A stretch of 53,999 nt of DNA, from contig NZ_CALTUR010000001.1 of assembly GCF_943912555.1 (NCBI RefSeq), forward strand, positions 1 through 53,999, written 5' to 3'. The stretch comes from an uncultured Streptococcus sp. (GTDB lineage Bacteria; Bacillota; Bacilli; Lactobacillales; Streptococcaceae). Positions 1 through 7,078 of the stretch are shown piece after piece; position 1 is the stretch's first letter, and each line of letters opens with the position of its first letter. A model generated the notes under the pieces. The model ran no database searches, was not told the DNA's origin, and was given only the letters and a program-made list of their open reading frames with translations. The position numbers and the translations under genes are program-made.

Positions 1-25
1 AGTCAATATAAGTATTTTATAAGAG

Positions 26-70
26 GGATTTAAGAAAAATTTTAACTTTTTCTTAATCCTTTTTAATTTT
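26..70 (+). terminator. Intrinsic terminator-like hairpin upstream of pavB
   Basis: GGATT plus AAGAAAAA (26-39, one bulged T) pairs with TTTTTCTT plus AATCC (47-59), followed by a T-rich tract (60-70). It probably ends transcription of a gene left of the window. Because it lies directly upstream of the pavB -10 box it could also act as an operator; the sequence alone does not separate the two. Confidence 0.5.
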
Positions 71-77
71 AGGAGAT

Positions 78-83
78 TATACT
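78..83 (+). promoter_or_regulatory. pavB -10 box TATACT
   Basis: TATACT lies 39 bp before the start codon. The position for a -35 box falls in the T-rich tail of the upstream hairpin and has no good match, so an activator may be needed. The SaeR-like regulator encoded just downstream is the obvious candidate; that is inference from context. Confidence 0.4.
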
Positions 84-121
84 AGAGTCATCAAATAAAG
101 AAAAACTCTAAGGAGAATCCT

Positions 122-1939
122 ATGAAATTCAATCCAAATCAAAGATATACTCGTTGGTCTATTCGCCGTCTTAGTGTCGGTGTTGCCTCAGTTGTTGTGG
201 CCAGTGGCTTCTTTATCCTAGTTGGTCAACCAAATTCTGTACGTGCCGATGGGCTCAATCCGACCCCTGCTCAAGTTGGGGCAGATGCTACTTCGGTGAG
301 TGAAAAGAGCGACTTACCAGCAGAGATTCTCAAGAAAGCAGTTGATGTAGCTCTTCCTTCAGAACAGGCAGATTCAACACCTAAAGCGAGCTTGGATACT
401 ACAAGCTCTCCAGAAAAAGTGAATGTAGCTGATAAAGACCAAGTAGTAGCACCCAAAGAAGAAGTGCAAGCAAAACCCGAATCTAAGAAAGAAACAGAAG
501 ATGCGGTTAAACCTGCAACAAATCCTGCGCTTACAGTTTCTGGACAAGACCGTGAAGCAAATGAAGCTCAACCAGCAACCACTCCAGCTGAAGTGCAAAA
601 AGGTGTGGCCGACAACACTAAAGACACAGTAGATGTCCCAGCTACTTACTTGGATAAAGCCAACTTCCCTGGCCCATTCACAGCCGGTGTCAACCAAGTC
701 ATCCCATATGAATTCTTCGCAGGTGACGGTATGTTAACTCGTCTGATTTTGAAAGCTTCTGACAAGGCTCCATGGTCAGACAATGGTTCGGCTAAAAATC
801 CTGCTCTTCCACCAGTAGAGAAATTGGGCAAAGGACTCTACTTCTATGAAGTGGACTTGGCAGGTACTAAAGGCAAATCAGACAAAGAGTTACTTGACCT
901 TTTAAAACAAAACGGTACACAAAGCTATAAAGCAACCATCAAAGTGTACGGTGCGAAAGACGGCAAGGCAGACTTGAGCAACCTCGTAGCGACTAAAGAT
1001 TTGATAGTAAACTTGAATGGCTTGACCACTCCAGCTGAAGTGCAAAAAGGTGTGGCTGACAATACTAAAGATACAGTAGATGTTCCAGCTACATACTTGG
1101 ACAAAGCCAACTTCCCTGGCCCATTCACAGCTGGTGTCAACCAAGTCATCCCATACGAGTTCTTCGCTGGTGACGGTATGTTGACTCGCCTTATCTTGAA
1201 GGCTTCTGACAAGGCTCCATGGTCAGACAACGGTTCAGCTAAAAACCCTGCTCTACCACCAGTAGAAAAATTAGGCAAAGGCCTCTACTTCTATGAAGTG
1301 GATTTGGCAGGTACTCAGGGTAAATCAGATAAAGAGCTTCTAGATCTCTTGAAACAAAACGGTACTCAAAGCTACAAGGCAACCATCAAAGTGTATGGTG
1401 CCAAAGATAGCAAAGCAGACTTGAGCAACCTTGTAGCGACTAAAGAATTGACAGTGAACTTGAATGGACATCAGTCTCTTACTCCGATGCAGTCAGGTTT
1501 CATCCCATCTTCTAATGGTTCAGCTATGCCGGCTCCAATGATGAATAGTCATCAAGATGCGTCTAAGATGAACGCTCAAATGCCAAGTGCTCATCAAGAT
1601 GAGATGAAATCTCAAATGCCAGCTGCTAGTCAGGATAAGATGATGCCTAGCAAAGAGCAGGACAAAACCATGAATGCTAGCCAGCCTATGGCAACACCAA
1701 GCATGAAACAAGATCAAGCTCTAGCAACCTCAAGCAAAATGTCTGATGAAGGCAAGATGGCATCTACTAACAAGGTGTCAAGTCCAATGATGGCTGATCA
1801 AATGAAAGGCCAAAAAGACATGCTTCCATATACTGGTGAAGCCCAAACATCAATGGCTACTCTTGGATTCTTTGGATTAGCCTTGGCAGGACTTCTAGGT
1901 GGACTCGGTTTGAAAGCTAAAAAAGAGGAAAATGACTAG
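122..1939 (+). CDS. pavB: PavB-like LPXTG cell-wall adhesin with two SSURE repeats
   Basis: A 605-residue surface protein. The N-terminus has a YSIRK-type signal (RWSIRRLSVGVAS, residues 11-23) with cleavage likely near residue 43. Residues about 44-153 are a charged, Pro/Ala/Lys-rich spacer. Two near-identical 149-residue repeats follow (154-302 and 303-451; 581-1027 and 1028-1474 in DNA). These match the streptococcal surface repeat (SSURE) of pneumococcal PavB, a family known to bind fibronectin and plasminogen. Residues about 455-567 form an unusual Met/Gln/Ser/Lys-rich stalk. The sortase signal is LPYTG (568-572), then a hydrophobic segment and a Lys/Glu tail. The gene is followed by saeRS, as in pneumococcus, where TCS08 affects pavB expression. 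Repeat number varies between strains; two is at the low end. The start is set by AAGGAG 8 bp upstream. Confidence 0.9.
   Translation: MKFNPNQRYTRWSIRRLSVGVASVVVASGFFILVGQPNSVRADGLNPTPAQVGADATSVSEKSDLPAEILKKAVDVALPSEQADSTPKASLDTTSSPEKVNVADKDQVVAPKEEVQAKPESKKETEDAVKPATNPALTVSGQDREANEAQPATTPAEVQKGVADNTKDTVDVPATYLDKANFPGPFTAGVNQVIPYEFFAGDGMLTRLILKASDKAPWSDNGSAKNPALPPVEKLGKGLYFYEVDLAGTKGKSDKELLDLLKQNGTQSYKATIKVYGAKDGKADLSNLVATKDLIVNLNGLTTPAEVQKGVADNTKDTVDVPATYLDKANFPGPFTAGVNQVIPYEFFAGDGMLTRLILKASDKAPWSDNGSAKNPALPPVEKLGKGLYFYEVDLAGTQGKSDKELLDLLKQNGTQSYKATIKVYGAKDSKADLSNLVATKELTVNLNGHQSLTPMQSGFIPSSNGSAMPAPMMNSHQDASKMNAQMPSAHQDEMKSQMPAASQDKMMPSKEQDKTMNASQPMATPSMKQDQALATSSKMSDEGKMASTNKVSSPMMADQMKGQKDMLPYTGEAQTSMATLGFFGLALAGLLGGLGLKAKKEEND
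581..1474 (+). repeat. Two tandem 447-bp SSURE-coding repeats
   Basis: Unit 1 is 581-1027 and unit 2 is 1028-1474, both in frame and starting with codons for TPAEVQKGVADN. Differences are mostly synonymous (for example gcc/gct, aac/aat), so the units are under protein-level selection. Exchange between them can change copy number. Confidence 0.85.
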
Positions 1940-2013
1940 TCTAGCTACAGACTTTCTATCTAGGATTTGAAAAATCCAGATAGCGATTAGAATGTTCGTA
2001 AAGAGATTAAAAT

Positions 2014-2047
2014 AGTGTTATACTATTCTGGTATAGCACTGTTTTTT
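2014..2047 (+). terminator. Hairpin with U-tract between pavB and saeR, overlapping the saeR -10 box
   Basis: AGTG-TATAC (2014-2023) pairs with GTATA-CACT (2031-2040) around a 7-nt loop, followed by GTTTTTT. The left arm contains TATACT (2019-2024), which also fits a -10 box for saeR. Transcripts reading through from pavB would form the hairpin, while those starting just downstream would not. Confidence 0.5.
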
Positions 2048-2061
2048 CAAAGGAGAGACAG

Positions 2062-2760
2062 ATGGGAAAGACAATTTTACTCGTTGACGACGAGGTAGAA
2101 ATCACGGATATTCATCAACGTTACCTGGTTCAGGCAGGATATCAGGTTTTGGTGGCCCATGATGGGGTAGAGGCCTTGGAAATCTTCAAGCGAAAAGTGA
2201 TTGATTTGATTATTACAGATATCATGATGCCTCGGATGGATGGTTATGATTTGATTAGTGAGGTTCAGTATCAATCTCCAGATCAGCCTTTTCTCTTTAT
2301 CACGGCTAAGACTAGCGAGCAGGACAAGATTTACGGCCTGAGCTTAGGGGCAGATGACTTTATTGCCAAGCCCTTTAGTCCTCGTGAGCTAGTTTTGCGT
2401 GTTCACAATATCTTGCGTCGCCTTCATCGTGGAGGTGAGACAGAAGTCGTCAGTCTCGGGGATTTACGGATGAATCACGGTAGTCATGAGGTCCAAGTCG
2501 GAGATGTGGCGCTTGATTTGACAGTCAAATCCTTCGAACTTCTATGGCTTTTAGCCAGCAATCCAGAGCGAGTTTTCTCTAAGACAGACCTCTATGAAAA
2601 GGTCTGGCAGGAAGATTATGTGGATGATACCAATACCTTGAATGTTCATATTCATGCTCTTCGACAGGAGTTGGCTAAACATGCCAGTTCAGAAACGCCC
2701 ACTATCAAAACCGTCTGGGGCTTGGGCTACAAAATTGAGAAATCACGAGGTAGTCAATGA
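2062..2760 (+). CDS. saeR: OmpR-family response regulator (SaeR / RR08-like)
   Basis: 232 residues. The receiver domain (about 1-118) has the acidic pocket (LLVDDE), phospho-acceptor Asp53 in ITDIMMPRMDG and the conserved Lys in FIAKPF. A C-terminal winged helix (about 130-228) ends in TVWGLGYKIE, typical of OmpR/PhoB regulators. It should bind DNA as a phosphorylated dimer under control of the kinase encoded next to it. The stop overlaps the kinase start by 4 bp (ATGA), indicating translational coupling. Position after pavB and before rpsD matches pneumococcal TCS08. RBS AAAGGAGAG lies 4 bp upstream. Confidence 0.92.
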   Translation: MGKTILLVDDEVEITDIHQRYLVQAGYQVLVAHDGVEALEIFKRKVIDLIITDIMMPRMDGYDLISEVQYQSPDQPFLFITAKTSEQDKIYGLSLGADDFIAKPFSPRELVLRVHNILRRLHRGGETEVVSLGDLRMNHGSHEVQVGDVALDLTVKSFELLWLLASNPERVFSKTDLYEKVWQEDYVDDTNTLNVHIHALRQELAKHASSETPTIKTVWGLGYKIEKSRGSQ

Positions 2761-3809
2761 AATTAAAAAGTTATATTTTAGTGGGGTATATCATTTCAAC
2801 CCTCCTAACGATTATCGTGGTTTTTTGGGCTGTTCAAAAAATGCTGATTGAGAAAAGCGAGATATACTTTCTGCTTGGGATGACCATCGTTGCCAGCCTT
2901 ATCGGTGCTGGTATTAGTCTCTTTCTCCTGTCTCCGGTATTTACGTCGTTGGGCAAACTCAAGGAACATGCCAAGCGGGTAGCGGACAAGGACTTTCCTT
3001 CAAATCTGGAGGTTCAAGGTCCTGTAGAATTTCAGCAATTAGGCCAAGCCTTCAATGAAATGTCCCGTGATTTGCAGGCGACCTTTGATTCCTTGGAAGA
3101 AAGCGAACGAGAAAAGGGCTTGATGATTGCCCAGCTATCGCATGATATCAAGACTCCCATCACTTCAATCCAAGCGACGGTAGAAGGGATTTTGGATGGG
3201 GTTATCAAGGAAGGAGAACAGGATCATTATCTAGCAACCATTGGGCGTCAGACGGAAAGACTCAATAAACTGGTTGAAGAGTTGAATTTTTTGACTCTAA
3301 ATACAGCTAGAAATCAGGTGGAAACGACCAGCAAGGACAGTATTTTTCTGGACCAGCTCTTGATTGAGTGCATGAGTGAATTTCAATTCTTGATTGAGCA
3401 GGAGGAGCGAGACGTCCATTTACAGGTAATCCCAGAGTCTGCCCGGATTGAGGGAGATTATGCTAAACTTTCTCGTATCTTGGTGAATCTGGTCAATAAC
3501 GCTTTTAAATACTCAGCGCCAGGGACCAAGTTGGAAGTGGTAGCTAAGCTGGAAAATAATCAGCTTTCAATCAGTGTGACCGATGAGGGGCAGGGCATTG
3601 CCCCAGAGGATTTGGAGAATATTTTCAAACGCCTTTATCGTGTAGAAACTTCGCGTAACATGAAAACAGGTGGTCATGGCTTAGGACTTGCGATTGCGCG
3701 TGAATTGGCCCATCAATTGGGTGGAGAAATCACAGTCAGCAGCCAGTACGGCCTCGGAAGCACCTTTACTCTCCTTCTCAATCTCTCTGGCAATGAAAAT
3801 AAAGCTTAA
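2757..3809 (+). CDS. saeS: Sensor histidine kinase (SaeS / HK08-like)
   Basis: 350 residues. Two N-terminal membrane segments (about 5-25 and 33-57) with almost no extracellular loop suggest an intramembrane-sensing kinase. A HAMP linker (about 60-112) follows, then the H-box SHDIKTPITS with phospho-accepting His129. The ATPase domain has the N-box NLVNNAFKYS, G1 DEGQGI, an F-box near FKRLYR and G2 GHGLGLAIA. It autophosphorylates and passes phosphate to the regulator, whose stop codon it overlaps. The short loop suggests sensing of membrane state or a partner protein rather than a soluble ligand; this is inferred from architecture. Confidence 0.92.
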   Translation: MKLKSYILVGYIISTLLTIIVVFWAVQKMLIEKSEIYFLLGMTIVASLIGAGISLFLLSPVFTSLGKLKEHAKRVADKDFPSNLEVQGPVEFQQLGQAFNEMSRDLQATFDSLEESEREKGLMIAQLSHDIKTPITSIQATVEGILDGVIKEGEQDHYLATIGRQTERLNKLVEELNFLTLNTARNQVETTSKDSIFLDQLLIECMSEFQFLIEQEERDVHLQVIPESARIEGDYAKLSRILVNLVNNAFKYSAPGTKLEVVAKLENNQLSISVTDEGQGIAPEDLENIFKRLYRVETSRNMKTGGHGLGLAIARELAHQLGGEITVSSQYGLGSTFTLLLNLSGNENKA

Positions 3810-3815
3810 AACCCC

Positions 3816-3844
3816 TTTACAAATCTAGCCATTCATGGTAGAAT
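3816..3844 (+). promoter_or_regulatory. rpsD promoter (TTTACA-17-TAGAAT)
   Basis: TTTACA (3816-3821), a 17-bp spacer and TAGAAT (3839-3844) form a good sigma-A promoter just after the saeS stop. Transcription should begin near 3851, leaving a leader of about 150 nt before rpsD. Confidence 0.65.
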
Positions 3845-3850
3845 GGATTT

Positions 3851-4003
3851 TGTGCGAAATATCAGCAGGAAAGCATGAAGCTCGTCAACAGGTGTCTTAT
3901 GATAAGTAACCTTGGCTGTTTAGGCGAAGGGCATCTGCACGAATCAGGGCTTTCTAAGTGACTATTTCCACCGAAATATTATTTATATCAGGAGGACATT
4001 CAT
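3851..4003 (+). ncRNA. Long 5' leader of rpsD, possible S4-binding autoregulatory RNA
   Basis: The stretch between the promoter and rpsD is about 150 nt, has no reading frame and is more GC-balanced than other spacers here. A local hairpin CTTAT/ATAAG is visible near 3896-3907. Firmicute rpsD is known to be controlled by S4 binding its own leader in Bacillus. I cannot match this leader to that structure by eye, so the assignment is inference from length and position. Confidence 0.35.
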
Positions 4004-4615
4004 ATGTCACGTTATACAGGACCATCTTGGAAACAAGCTCGTCGCCTTGGCCTTTCACTTACAGGTACAGGTAAAGAATTGGCACGTCGTAACTACGTAC
4101 CAGGACAACACGGACCAAACAACCGTTCTAAATTGTCAGAATACGGTTTGCAATTGGCTGAAAAACAAAAACTTCGTTTCACTTATGGTGTAGGTGAAAA
4201 ACAATTCCGTAACTTGTTCGTACAAGCTACAAAAATCAAAGGCGGAATCCTAGGTTTCAACTTCATGCTTCTTTTGGAGCGTCGTTTGGATAACGTTGTT
4301 TACCGTCTTGGTCTTGCGACTACTCGTCGTCAAGCTCGTCAATTCGTAAACCACGGTCACATCCTTGTTGACGGAAAACGTGTTGATATCCCATCATACA
4401 GTGTAACTCCAGGTCAAGTGATCTCAGTTCGTGAAAAATCATTGAAAGTTCCAGCTATCCTTGAAGCAGTAGAAGCTACTCTTGGACGTCCAGCATTCGT
4501 ATCATTCGACGCTGAAAAATTGGAAGGTTCATTGACTCGCTTGCCAGAACGCGACGAAATCAACCCAGAAATCAACGAAGCACTTGTCGTTGAATTCTAC
4601 AACAAAATGCTTTAA
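4004..4615 (+). CDS. rpsD: 30S ribosomal protein S4
   Basis: 203 residues, full length. It starts [16 protein letters not shown] and has the S4 RNA-binding domain (about 94-155: [35 protein letters not shown]). S4 nucleates assembly of the small subunit by binding 16S rRNA. Codon use is strongly biased, as expected for a highly expressed gene. The last codons and terminator are duplicated at 6155-6224, showing this 3' end was an integration site. RBS AGGAGG lies 8 bp upstream. Confidence 0.98.
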   Translation: MSRYTGPSWKQARRLGLSLTGTGKELARRNYVPGQHGPNNRSKLSEYGLQLAEKQKLRFTYGVGEKQFRNLFVQATKIKGGILGFNFMLLLERRLDNVVYRLGLATTRRQARQFVNHGHILVDGKRVDIPSYSVTPGQVISVREKSLKVPAILEAVEATLGRPAFVSFDAEKLEGSLTRLPERDEINPEINEALVVEFYNKML

Positions 4616-4670
4616 TTTTAAGAAATATCTTACAGAAAGCCTACAACAGTGGGCTTTTTGCTTTGTCTTA
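4601..4670 (+). repeat. Direct repeat, att-like copy 1 (rpsD 3' end plus terminator)
   Basis: This copy includes the last five rpsD codons, the stop, and the terminator through CTTTGTCTTA. It differs from the second copy by one base (acagAaagc here, acagGaagc in copy 2). Confidence 0.85.
4636..4659 (+). terminator. rpsD terminator
   Basis: AAAGCC (4636-4641) pairs with GGCTTT (4652-4657), extended by TAC/GTG pairs around an AACA loop, then a short T-tract. A second copy lies at 6190-6213. Confidence 0.8.
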
Positions 4671-4710
4671 AAACGTTGATTTCTGGGTTTGTCATCATTT
4701 TTGTCATCAC

Positions 4711-4833
4711 TTATAACGAACTAACAGCTTTCTCATAAAATGAGACGGCTGTTTTTGCTTTTTCTTTGGAGAGATGACTGTAAGTGTCCATAGTCATAGC
4801 TAGTGTAGAATGACCTAATTCCTTACCAAATAG
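4711..4833 (-). pseudogene. Tyrosine recombinase (integrase) C-terminal fragment
   Basis: Read on the minus strand, the segment encodes FGKELGHSTLAMTMDTYSHL, then about 18 more residues ending SFYEKAVSSL and a stop at 4711-4713. The LGHS histidine box and the TYSHL catalytic tyrosine are the end of a phage/ICE-type integrase. Everything upstream of it is missing: beyond position 4833 the frame continues into unrelated residues (to an ATG at 4866). The gene end points toward the rpsD att copy, the usual place for an integrase. Confidence 0.75.
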
Positions 4834-4876
4834 TATGGAGAATGGACTTGAACCAAGAGCGAACATCGAGAAAATG

Positions 4877-5004
4877 TAAAAAAGCACTTAGCATAATCTA
4901 AGCGCTCGAGAGTAGTGGACGGTGTGCCTGTCCCGTCATCTCATACTATGAAGTTGCGTAGCGACACTATCATTTCTACCTCACTTCTCTTTAAACTAAT
5001 TATA
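4877..5004 (-). ncRNA. Possible short transcript within the relic
   Basis: On the minus strand there is an extended -10 box TGATATAAT (TATAAT at 4999-5004) and, about 100 nt on, a hairpin (AGCaCTTAG 4883-4891 with CTAAGcGCT 4898-4906) followed by six U. Between them only a 10-codon frame preceded by GAGGT is seen. This could be a small RNA or a short leader-peptide mRNA. I see no Fst-type toxin in it. Confidence 0.35.
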
Positions 5005-5113
5005 TCATAAAGGAGTAGGAGCTTGACCACTGACGAAGTAGAAAAGAAACAAAAAGTATTAAAAATTTTGAAAAAGCAACTCAGAGACTAGACTTAGACT
5101 TGAAGATAAGTGA

Positions 5114-5311
5114 TTGTATGATGTACGACGTGAGATATTCGCCACTCTCTTTACAAGTCGAACTGGAGAGAGATTAAAGCTATGGCAATTATACGAGGCG
5201 CTAGACATCGATAAGGCTCAATATGAGTGCCTTAAGGCTGAGATACTGCTAGACTTTGCTAAAAGCTATCGAGACGGTGTTTTAGTGGTGTATAAACAAA
5301 ACATATCTTAG
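5114..5311 (+). CDS. Small unknown protein, perhaps a truncated frame of the relic element
   Basis: 65 residues from a TTG start (LYDVRREIFATLFTSR...), with no convincing ribosome site. Just upstream, from a TTG at 5023 with AAGGAG, a 22-codon frame (TTDEVEKKQKVLKILKKQL) ends in a stop. The two pieces could be halves of one broken gene. The composition is helical and soluble, and I do not recognise a family. A hairpin with a T-run follows directly. Confidence 0.35.
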   Translation: MYDVRREIFATLFTSRTGERLKLWQLYEALDIDKAQYECLKAEILLDFAKSYRDGVLVVYKQNIS

Positions 5312-5319
5312 GCTTAATT

Positions 5320-5352
5320 AAAAGCTCTTAGAGACGAATCTAAGGGTTTTTT
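5320..5352. terminator. Bidirectional hairpin between the two small relic genes
   Basis: CTCTTAGA (5325-5332) pairs with TCTAAGGG (5339-5346) with one mismatch. There is an A-rich left flank and a TTTTTT right flank, so it can serve both converging genes. Confidence 0.55.
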
Positions 5353-5555
5353 GACTGGTTGATTTTATCAGTAATTTCAACTTTCTTGATTTCATCTTCA
5401 AAGAGTTTAATCCATTTGGTTCCAGAATTAACGGATAATCCATCAAGTTCTTCATCATAGACATCTTTGTCTTCGTAAAGAGCTACACCTTTAAATATCT
5501 GGCCATCAATATCGGTGATTCTGACAACCTTGTTATTAAATTTTCTAAGTTCCAT
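5340..5555 (-). CDS. Small hypothetical protein with Sm/LSM-like beta-strand pattern
   Basis: 71 residues, MELRKFNNKVVRITDIDGQI... The pattern VVRITDIDGQIFKGVALYED, then GLSVNSGTKWIKLFEDEIKKVEI resembles an Sm/LSM-like barrel (alternating beta strands, conserved IDGQIFKG turn). The RBS AAAGGAGAG stands upstream of the ATG. Such small proteins are common in streptococcal accessory regions, often beside a CPCC-type protein as here. The function is not known, and the LSM comparison is by pattern only. Confidence 0.65.
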   Translation of the reverse strand: MELRKFNNKVVRITDIDGQIFKGVALYEDKDVYDEELDGLSVNSGTKWIKLFEDEIKKVEITDKINQSKNP

Positions 5556-5585
5556 CAGTCTCTCCTTTCGTGGTACTATAGTCTG

Positions 5586-5789
5586 TTATATTATTGGAAT
5601 TCCCTTAACATACGCTTCTTTGGCTTCAGCTAGAGTCATCTTATTTGGACCACCGTCTATATTTATAATACCTGTATTTTGCCAACGACAGACGTCACAG
5701 ATATCATAGTCCATAACTTCAGTTCCGCAAACAGGGCAATGAAGCCATAGAAAACCATCAATTTTCCATGTCTCTTTTGATTTATCCAT
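5586..5789 (-). CDS. CPCC-type cysteine-rich small protein
   Basis: The start at 5789 is chosen because GGAGGG lies 6 bp upstream, giving 67 residues: MDKSKETWKIDGFLWLHCPVCG... It has two Cys pairs (CPVC, CDVC) and the stretch CRWQNTGIINIDGGPNKMTL, which matches the cysteine-rich CPCC family, probably a zinc knuckle. The frame stays open upstream to an ATG at 5903 (38 more residues, WVNIDGSPKDSDTSTISF...), but that start has no ribosome site. Those residues look like the end of another protein joined in frame. CPCC proteins often lie in toxin/immunity islands; no toxin is identifiable here. Confidence 0.6.
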   Translation of the reverse strand: MDKSKETWKIDGFLWLHCPVCGTEVMDYDICDVCRWQNTGIINIDGGPNKMTLAEAKEAYVKGIPII

Positions 5790-5980
5790 ATAAATCCCTC
5801 CTCCATAAACTCGCCAAACCATTCTTACAATATCATTGAATGAAATTGTGCTAGTGTCTGAGTCTTTCGGTGAACCGTCAATATTAACCCACTTTTTCAT
5901 CATTATACTGCAAATCGAAGGGGATTGCTAATAATTGAGTGTGTATTCTAGATGTGGTATGATAGTATTATTAGGTAATA

Positions 5981-6003
5981 AAAAAAGCACGTTTGACCGT
6001 GCT
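5981..6003 (-). terminator. Minus-strand terminator in the relic
   Basis: AGCACG (5986-5991) and CGTGCT (5998-6003) form a perfect 6-bp stem; on the minus strand it is followed by seven U. The gene it once served has been deleted. The stretch 6004-6154 has no convincing gene. Confidence 0.6.
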
Positions 6004-6154
6004 AGTTCCTTGCCTGCTGAACTCATCATTTTAAGTTCCTTTTTGTTACCCTTTAAGTTATCTCAACTTATTTGAATTTAATAGTTTTTGAGAAAATCAA
6101 GTTAGATTTAGAGCAGGCTTATGCCTGTTTTTTTGTATCTAATCACTGCAAGAT

Positions 6155-6224
6155 AACAAAATGCTTTAATTTTAAGAAATATCTTACAGGAAGCCTACAA
6201 CAGTGGGCTTTTTGCTTTGTCTTA
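6155..6224 (+). repeat. Direct repeat, att-like copy 2
   Basis: An isolated 70-bp copy of the rpsD gene end and terminator, with no coding sequence upstream of it. It marks the far end of the relic element. The length is large for a recombinase core, so it probably combines core plus gene end carried by the element. Confidence 0.85.
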
Positions 6225-6261
6225 GAAAACTATAGAACACTTCTTAACTGTGAAGGAGGAT

Positions 6262-6295
6262 AAAAAAATTCCCTGCAAAATGAAATTGCAAGGAA
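6262..6295 (-). terminator. Terminator of the HXXEE gene
   Basis: TTCCCTGCAA (6269-6278) pairs with TTGCAAGGAA (6286-6295) with one mismatch. On the minus strand it ends in a run of seven U. It lies just past the stop codon at 6302. Confidence 0.75.
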
Positions 6296-6301
6296 CTTTT
6301 G

Positions 6302-6820
6302 TTAATGGTTATGGACAAGCCAGGTGGAATATTTTTTCCCAAGCCAGAGAGCAAAAAGGAGATTGATGACGACGATGCCTGAACCGACCAGTGAAAATAG
6401 GAAAAATTCGCTAGTCGAAATTTGCCACAAATGCACGATGTCTGTAATCAAATAAGCACTGACAGGAAAACAAATGGTAGAAGTAATCAGAGCAGGGATA
6501 TACTTGCGAAGAAGGATTGATTGTCCGATATGGAGCAAGAGATGAAGCGCAAAGGCTACAAATCCCCCTAACCAAACTAATTCGAGAACTCTAGATTGAG
6601 TAAAATACGCTAATAAAGTGATAGATAAGACAAGGAAAAATTCTTCAAAAACAGCGAGGGCAAATCCCTCTGTTGTCATTTCTTTGTGGATCTTGAGAAT
6701 AGTTGGAGCCTTTTGGGCCAGTAAGGTTTCGTTGAGACGGATCCAAGGGACAAGACCGATAATTTCTTCCATATCGTGAAAGATAAAAAGTAGAGGAAAC
6801 ATCCAAAGATAAAATGCCAT
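6302..6820 (-). CDS. HXXEE-domain integral membrane protein
   Basis: 172 residues from the ATG at 6820, preceded by AGGAG (the frame is open a little further upstream, without a ribosome site). The N-terminal FPLLFIFHDMEEIIGLVPW carries the HDMEE signature of the HXXEE membrane family. A second conserved patch is EEFFLVLSI, and LHLLLHIGQSI adds further His residues. Five or so hydrophobic helices span the membrane. The His/Glu cluster suggests metal binding, but the family function is unknown. It has its own terminator and sits between the rpsD relic and the rpmG-associated element; in the ancestor it was probably the direct neighbour of rpmG. Confidence 0.75.
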   Translation of the reverse strand: MAFYLWMFPLLFIFHDMEEIIGLVPWIRLNETLLAQKAPTILKIHKEMTTEGFALAVFEEFFLVLSITLLAYFTQSRVLELVWLGGFVAFALHLLLHIGQSILLRKYIPALITSTICFPVSAYLITDIVHLWQISTSEFFLFSLVGSGIVVINLLFALWLGKKYSTWLVHNH

Positions 6821-6861
6821 AAATTTCTCCTGAAAAGTTATAGACTGCCAGCCAATCAAGC

Positions 6862-6885
6862 AAAAAACGCCCAGTAAGGCGTTTT
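6862..6885 (-). terminator. Displaced native terminator of rpmG
   Basis: AAAACGCC (6864-6871) and GGCGTTTT (6878-6885) form a perfect stem with six U on the minus strand. It lies 14 bp past the TAA in the rpmG-like att copy (6899-6901). Before the element inserted, this would have ended rpmF-rpmG transcription. Confidence 0.65.
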
Positions 6886-6898
6886 GAGTTAGGTATGC

Positions 6899-6916
6899 TT
6901 ATTTCACTTCTGTGAA
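6899..6916 (-). repeat. attL: copy of the rpmG 3' end
   Basis: On the minus strand it reads codons for FTEVK plus stop, the same last residues as the rpmG copy at 13954-13971, though with different wobble bases. Homology stops upstream of these codons, which defines the crossover region. Confidence 0.7.
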
Positions 6917-7026
6917 GAAGATGTAGTCTTAGAGAAATATCATGAGATTTAGAAACCTTTATTTGACAGGTTTTTCATTTGGAGAAAATAAATGATGGAT
7001 AGAGAAATGTGACTTTGTGGGAGTTT

Positions 7027-7052
7027 AATCAGTCAAAAATCAGTTATGTTTT
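7027..7052 (+). repeat. Left arm-type integrase/excisionase site
   Basis: Contains TCAGTCA (7029-7035) and TCAGTTA (7040-7046), 11 bp apart in an A/T-rich context. A near-identical pair in the same orientation lies at 13870-13895 at the other end of the element. Matched pairs at both ends fit arm-type binding sites. The rest of 6917-7134 shows no gene. Confidence 0.55.
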
Positions 7053-7078
7053 AGGAGTTAGGTTAGGTTTGTATAAAC

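Larger units (their letters stand above)
4601..6224. mobile_element. Relic of an integrative element at the rpsD 3' end
   Basis: Direct repeats at 4601-4670 and 6155-6224 (69 of 70 bases equal) enclose 1.48 kb that has an integrase C-terminal fragment right next to the rpsD copy, plus a few small genes and broken frames. A site-specific element integrating into rpsD would duplicate exactly this gene end and leave such a structure after internal deletion. No transfer or phage structural genes remain, so the original element type is unknown. Confidence 0.75.

Noticed and set aside
4877..4913. Fst-type toxin gene converging on the hairpin in the rpsD relic
   Set aside because: Frames on the plus strand before the hairpin give only a 14-residue hydrophilic peptide; no transmembrane Fst-like sequence.
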